Assembly: GCA_031279715.1 (NCBI GenBank)
Contig: JAITHY010000155.1
Span: 1-8,380 of the forward strand
Length of the DNA stretch: 8,380 bases
Direction: 5' to 3'
From: Verrucomicrobiales bacterium
Lineage (GTDB): Bacteria > Verrucomicrobiota > Verrucomicrobiia > Methylacidiphilales > JAAUTS01
In this document: one piece after another, positions 5,996 to 8,380 of the stretch
Position numbering within the stretch: position 1 is the first letter of the stretch
Layout: each line of letters starts with the position of its first letter
Position numbers and translations under genes: made by a program
The notes under the pieces: generated by a model
The model's database searches: none
Seen by the model: the letters and a program-made list of their open reading frames with translations, nothing else
Told to the model about the DNA's origin: nothing

Positions 5996-6529
5996 TTATC
6001 CTAGCGCCCGAATTTGGTCACGCAACCGGGCCGCGTCCTCAAAGCGTTCCGCGGCAATGGCGGCGTTGAGTTCCTCTTCCAACCGCTTGCGATGCACCTT
6101 GTTCATGGCGGCGGGGATTTTGCCAACGTGGACGTTGCTTTTCTGGCAATCGCTCAGAACCTCCGCGAGAATGTCAGTGAACGCGCAGTAACACTCCGAA
6201 CAGCCAAGGCGCCCTGTCTTGCGCAAATCCTCGCTGGTGAAGCCGCACGCGTCGCAACGCTGCTCGCCCTGCCGCACGGCTTGCGGTGACATCATCAGCG
6301 ACTTGGCGGAGATGGGAAGAGACTCATCACCCTCCACCAGTTTTGTCGGGTCAGGCATTCCCTTGGCGGCGGCTAGCCTGGCAATCGCGTCCCAGATGTC
6401 GAAATCAATCAGGTCGTGATTATTAATTTCCGGCACGCAATGCTCGCACACATAGACCTCCACCGACTTGCCGTTGACAATTTTCGTCAAATGGCAGGAG
6501 GCTTCGTTGTTGCAAAAACTGCATTTCAT
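5996..6529 (-). CDS. mcsA: McsA-like zinc protein with UVR domain
   Basis: This 177-aa protein has four CxxC pairs in two zinc modules (C3/C6 with C28/C31; C92/C95 with C110/C113). It then has NVHVGKIP (about 132-139) and a C-terminal UVR domain (about 146-177, RLEEELNAAIAAERFEDAARLRDQIR). This is the architecture of McsA, which in Firmicutes activates the protein-arginine kinase McsB and works with ClpC. Neither mcsB nor clpC is in the window, although a downstream cluster would be expected in the classical operon. Here the next gene is the fmdB-like one. The gene symbol therefore reflects architecture, not proven function. Confidence 0.8.
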   Translation of the reverse strand: MKCSFCNNEASCHLTKIVNGKSVEVYVCEHCVPEINNHDLIDFDIWDAIARLAAAKGMPDPTKLVEGDESLPISAKSLMMSPQAVRQGEQRCDACGFTSEDLRKTGRLGCSECYCAFTDILAEVLSDCQKSNVHVGKIPAAMNKVHRKRLEEELNAAIAAERFEDAARLRDQIRALG

Positions 6530-6569
6530 AACTGAAAAGAATAAATGAAAAACACCAAAAGAAAACGTG

Positions 6570-6598
6570 AAAATACAATCCTGATTTTATTTGCGCAA
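6570..6598 (-). promoter_or_regulatory. Candidate promoter for the mcsA-like/fmdB-like pair
   Basis: On the minus strand, TTGCGC (6598-6593) and TATTTT (6575-6570) are 17 nt apart in an A+T-rich stretch, with the -10-like box about 40 nt before ATG 6529. Matches to the sigma-70 consensus are only moderate. Confidence 0.25.
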
Positions 6599-6654
6599 TA
6601 TCATGAACGCTTCCGGAAAATGCATTTCAATGCCGGCATCAAGGCCGTCGGCGT

Positions 6655-6691
6655 CCGCTGACAATGAACAAATTTCCGTCACCGTCAGCCG
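6655..6691. repeat. Inverted pair of the dispersed word
   Basis: CCGCTGACAATGA at 6655-6667 faces TCACCGTCAGCCG at 6679-6691 across 11 nt, so the two can pair (GCTGAC with GTCAGC, then TGA with TCA around two mismatches). An overlapping second hairpin, CCGGCttaacGCCGG, lies at 6689-6703. Inverted pairs of uptake sequences that act as terminators are known in Neisseria and Haemophilus. Here the pair lies at the damaged 3' end of the 6587-6713 fragment. Confidence 0.55.
6679..6691 (-). repeat. Dispersed word, 12 of 13, right arm of inverted pair
   Basis: TCACCGTCAGCCG lies outside any intact gene, 23 nt before the boundary of repeat copy B. Confidence 0.75.
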
Positions 6692-6713
6692 GCTTAACGC
6701 CGGAACATACACC

Positions 6714-7052
6714 GCGGCGCGATTTTTTTGACACATTGGGAATAGGCGGCCCGTTAGCCTCTTTCCCGCCTGGGTTATGAAAATTGACTTCAAAATGGCA
6801 GACGCGCGGCGGATTGCCCGTTACATACAAACGCGGAAATCCCAAGTGCGCTATCTATGGCGAATAAATCGCACCGGCTTGCTGCGATTAGTGACGCGGT
6901 TGGAGCGGAAACGCGAGCGAGCAAAGGTGACGGGGTGGTTGGAAGAGCTGCCATGCTCCCAAGGAACGGTGTGGCTGGACGCGAAGCGGACGTTTTTTTT
7001 GAAGCGGGTGGCGGGGGAATATTTGCGGAAGGCCTGGCGGTCGGGCCGGATG
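6714..7052 (+). repeat. Inverted repeat copy B: leader plus N-terminal module
   Basis: This is the plus-strand counterpart of 2494-2186, with identity starting at GCGGCGCGATTTTTTT and ending after GGGCCGGATG. It carries eight Ts at 6993-7000 and the 8-nt segment TGCTCCCA absent from copy A. These keep its reading frame continuous, so it is probably closer to the ancestral form. A TTGACA sequence at 6728-6733 could be a -35 box, but I see no good -10 box at the right distance. Confidence 0.85.
6743..6772 (+). promoter_or_regulatory. Conserved hairpin just upstream of the start codon, copy B
   Basis: TAGGCGG pairs with CCGCCTG (six Watson-Crick pairs and one U-G) around a 16-nt loop, ending 4 nt before ATG 6777. 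Compared with copy A, one pair covaries and one changes compatibly. No Shine-Dalgarno lies between the stem and the start codon. Initiation may therefore depend on this structure, or the leader may be bound by a protein. Confidence 0.6.
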
Positions 7053-7589
7053 GCGAAAACGCAGTGGTGGTGCAATTGGATTATACGGGAGTGGGGTGGG
7101 ATCACGGCGCGGTTGGATATGAAAGATTTTGAATTGATATGGGAAATCGCACGGCGGATGGAATCAGGGGAACACGCGGAGGTGGGATTCCGGCGGGTGG
7201 CAAGTGTGTCGAAAATACTGGCCTTTTGGTTGCCGCGAGAATATGTGATTTATGATTCACGGGTGGCAATGGCGCTAAACGGGATTATGTTGTTACGCCG
7301 GTCAGGCGGGCGCTTGTTTCCGGTGCCCTCGCGGTTTGAGTCAGCGCGAACAGCGGGAGTCCGGCGGGTGCTGGAGTGGTGGATGAAGCAATCAGGACGG
7401 GAGGAGTTCGCGCGGCATGAGGCCTATGCGGTGATGAATAAGTTGGTCAAGCAAGTGAATGGAATATTATTCGCGGGTGATAAGCGGGAGCGGGAACCGG
7501 TGGAGACGGAAATGCTATTGTTTGCGATGGCGGACAAGGTGGTAGGAGAAGAATTACGAGTAAAAATGGGAGGAAAGTTTGGCCGATGA
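6777..7589 (+). CDS. Uncharacterised basic protein, full-length repeat-family member
   Basis: This 270-aa protein has two parts. Residues 1-92 are the Arg/Lys-rich module shared with 2042-2431. Residues about 96-265 look like a complete, mainly helical domain: WIIREWGGI (101-109), RVASVSKILAFWLPREYVIYDSRVAMALN (140-168, a pattern I have met in uncharacterised bacterial proteins, from memory), FPVPSRF (181-187) and ETEMLLFAMAD (243-253). No catalytic motif, signal peptide or membrane helix is seen, and no transposase or RAYT-type motif is visible. ATG 6777 and in-frame ATG 6795 are both conserved between the two copies; neither has a Shine-Dalgarno. The gene lacks the dispersed word that is common around it, hinting at later acquisition. 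Its role is unknown; an accessory or defence role would be speculation. Confidence 0.7.
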   Translation: MKIDFKMADARRIARYIQTRKSQVRYLWRINRTGLLRLVTRLERKRERAKVTGWLEELPCSQGTVWLDAKRTFFLKRVAGEYLRKAWRSGRMAKTQWWCNWIIREWGGITARLDMKDFELIWEIARRMESGEHAEVGFRRVASVSKILAFWLPREYVIYDSRVAMALNGIMLLRRSGGRLFPVPSRFESARTAGVRRVLEWWMKQSGREEFARHEAYAVMNKLVKQVNGILFAGDKREREPVETEMLLFAMADKVVGEELRVKMGGKFGR

Positions 7590-7610
7590 GACGGGAAAGA
7601 TGACGGCATG

Positions 7611-7627
7611 CGCGGTTTTTTTCCGCG
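7611..7627 (+). terminator. Weak hairpin after the 6777-7589 gene
   Basis: CGCGG and CCGCG (5 bp) flank a run of seven Ts, 22 nt after the stop codon. The T run is the loop and no U tail follows, so this is not a standard intrinsic terminator. It may still attenuate readthrough into the lipoprotein gene. Confidence 0.25.
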
Positions 7628-7632
7628 ACACG

Positions 7633-7645
7633 TCACCGTCAGCGG
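7633..7645 (-). repeat. Dispersed word, perfect 13-mer, intergenic
   Basis: A perfect copy between the 6777-7589 gene and the DUF3142 gene. No protein constraint can explain this one. Confidence 0.85.
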
Positions 7646-7660
7646 GTAACATGGCTGACC

Positions 7661-8380
7661 ATGAACCCTCGCACACTCATCCTGCCGGCGCTGACGCTCA
7701 GCGTGTTGCTGGCGGCTTGTTCAAAAACGCCGCGCTCGGCGGGCGCGCTGCCGCATGAGGTTTATGTCTGGCAGCGCGTGTGGTCGCCGGCGGTCAGCGG
7801 CGCTGTTGATGAGGGCAAGAATGATGTCGCGCGTTACGCGGTGCTGGCGGCGGAGATTGCCGGCGGCGAGGTGGCTCGTCCGGCGATTGACTGGGCGGCG
7901 CTGAGGAACAGCGGGCGTCCTGTCGCGCTGGTGCTGCGGCTCGGCAAGAACGACATTGACGGTCAGCGGGCGGAGATTGTCACGCGGCTGGCGATGCAAC
8001 TGTTCGGCGACGCGCAAGAAAACGGCGTGACCGCCAGCGAGTTGCAAATTGATTACGATTGCGCGGAGTCGAAGCTCGGCGGCTACCGCGCGTTGTTGCA
8101 AAAATTGCGCGACACCGTGCCGCTGACGGTCACGCCGACGGCGCTGCCGAGCTGGTTGAAGCAGCCGGAGTTCGCGGCGCTGGCGCGGGAGAGCGGGGGT
8201 TTTGTGCTGCAAGTCCACTCAACATCAGCACCGAAATTGGGCGTGGAAAAAATTTGCTCACCGTCAGCGGCGCGACGCTGGGTCGGGCAAGCGGGCAGGC
8301 TCGGCGTGCCGTTCCGCGTGGCGTTGCCGACGTATAGGTATTTGACGGCGTTCGATGCGAGGGGAAAATTTCTCGGCATC
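7661..8380 (+). CDS. DUF3142 lipoprotein, C-terminus cut by window edge
   Basis: There are 240 codons in frame to the window end. A lipoprotein signal peptide is clear: MNPRTLILPALTLSVLLAAC with lipobox LAAC and Cys20 as the lipidated residue. The mature part has the signature I associate with DUF3142: HEVYVWQRVWSPAV (about 32-45), then LQIDYDCAESKLGGYRALLQKLR (about 127-149), VPLTVTPTALPSWL and FRVALPTY. The IDYD acid cluster and the alternating strands suggest a TIM-barrel-like fold, but no activity is established. It is an envelope protein of unknown role. ATG 7661 is the only start that gives a signal peptide in this frame; no strong Shine-Dalgarno is seen. A full copy of the dispersed word lies 16 nt upstream. 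Confidence 0.85.
   Translation, partial: MNPRTLILPALTLSVLLAACSKTPRSAGALPHEVYVWQRVWSPAVSGAVDEGKNDVARYAVLAAEIAGGEVARPAIDWAALRNSGRPVALVLRLGKNDIDGQRAEIVTRLAMQLFGDAQENGVTASELQIDYDCAESKLGGYRALLQKLRDTVPLTVTPTALPSWLKQPEFAALARESGGFVLQVHSTSAPKLGVEKICSPSAARRWVGQAGRLGVPFRVALPTYRYLTAFDARGKFLGI
8120..8132 (+). repeat. Dispersed word, 12 of 13
   Basis: CCGCTGACGGTCA lies in the DUF3142 gene, coding P-L-T-V-T. Confidence 0.8.
8258..8270 (-). repeat. Dispersed word, perfect 13-mer
   Basis: A perfect copy in the DUF3142 gene in the opposite orientation to the 8120 copy, coding S-P-S-A. Confidence 0.85.

Larger units (their letters stand above)
6587..6713 (-). pseudogene. Possible 3' remnant of a minus-strand gene
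   Basis: From the boundary of the repeat unit (6713/6714) leftwards, the minus strand stays open to TAA at 6587. It reads about 41 residues that look protein-like (VPALSRLTVTEICSLSADAD, then GLDAGIEMHFPEAFMILRK). The reading frame only continues upstream through the antisense of the repeat leader, so a natural 5' end is missing. I infer that the repeat unit inserted into, or replaced, the front of a gene. It could also be chance open sequence. No family is recognised. Confidence 0.35.

Noticed and set aside
2186..7052. The inverted repeat pair as the ends of a composite transposon
   Set aside because: Everything between the copies is housekeeping or regulatory chromosomal DNA, no transposase is present, and the C-terminal parts of the two copies differ.
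7611..7627. CGCGG-T7-CCGCG as a strong intrinsic terminator
   Set aside because: The Ts are in the loop and no U tract follows the 5-bp stem; kept only as a weak hairpin.
1136..8270. The dispersed word as a CRISPR array or tandem repeat
   Set aside because: Spacing is irregular (tens to over a thousand bases), copies lie inside genes and occur in both orientations, and no cas genes are present.
7721..8379. Minus-strand frames opposite the DUF3142 gene
   Set aside because: The plus strand has a lipobox signal peptide and family motifs; the antisense frames are low-complexity Arg/Gln-rich shadows.

Overview
The window is a compact, G+C-rich bacterial chromosome segment, clearly not phage or plasmid. 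The gene mix suggests a Gram-negative heterotroph, and I lean towards Verrucomicrobiota. It includes a DUF3142 lipoprotein, an McsA-like zinc protein with an FmdB-type zinc ribbon, a WYL regulator, QueD and PurU. The phylum is an inference from gene mix and style; no rRNA or other marker is present.

Layout. Positions 1-5329 form a long minus-strand run. In transcription order it reads: a three-domain WYL regulator (5329-4331), queD (4273-3911), purU (3907-3062), a membrane-anchored RskA-like anti-sigma domain protein (3058-2555), a short member of a local repeat family (2431-2042), and ligA (from 1929, running off the left edge). queD/purU and purU/RskA-like are separated by only 3 nt and are probably translationally coupled. 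Opposite the WYL gene, a 66-nt divergent region carries a small palindrome and leads into two tiny overlapping plus-strand genes: a CxxC/CxxC zinc-ribbon peptide (5396-5605) and a 54-aa two-helix membrane peptide (5598-5762). A minus-strand pair, mcsA-like then fmdB-like (6529-5747), ends against them tail to tail. The right side holds a full-length member of the local repeat family (6777-7589, plus) and the start of a DUF3142 lipoprotein gene (7661 onward).

Two things go beyond routine annotation. First, a short asymmetric DNA word, CCGCTGACGGTGA (reverse complement TCACCGTCAGCGG), recurs throughout. Its 8-base core occurs exactly 13 times in 8.4 kb, on both strands, in all three reading frames and between genes, with about ten further near copies and one inverted pair. 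It behaves like a genome-wide DNA-level signal, comparable to DNA uptake sequences or other highly iterated words, and not like a protein motif. Second, a roughly 310-340 bp segment is present twice in inverted orientation (2494-2186 and 6714-7052). It comprises a leader with a covarying hairpin placed just before the start codon plus the N-terminal part of a basic protein. After a sharp break the two copies carry unrelated C-terminal parts. The larger copy lacks the dispersed word for about 940 bp and appears to have landed on, or replaced, the 5' part of a minus-strand gene.
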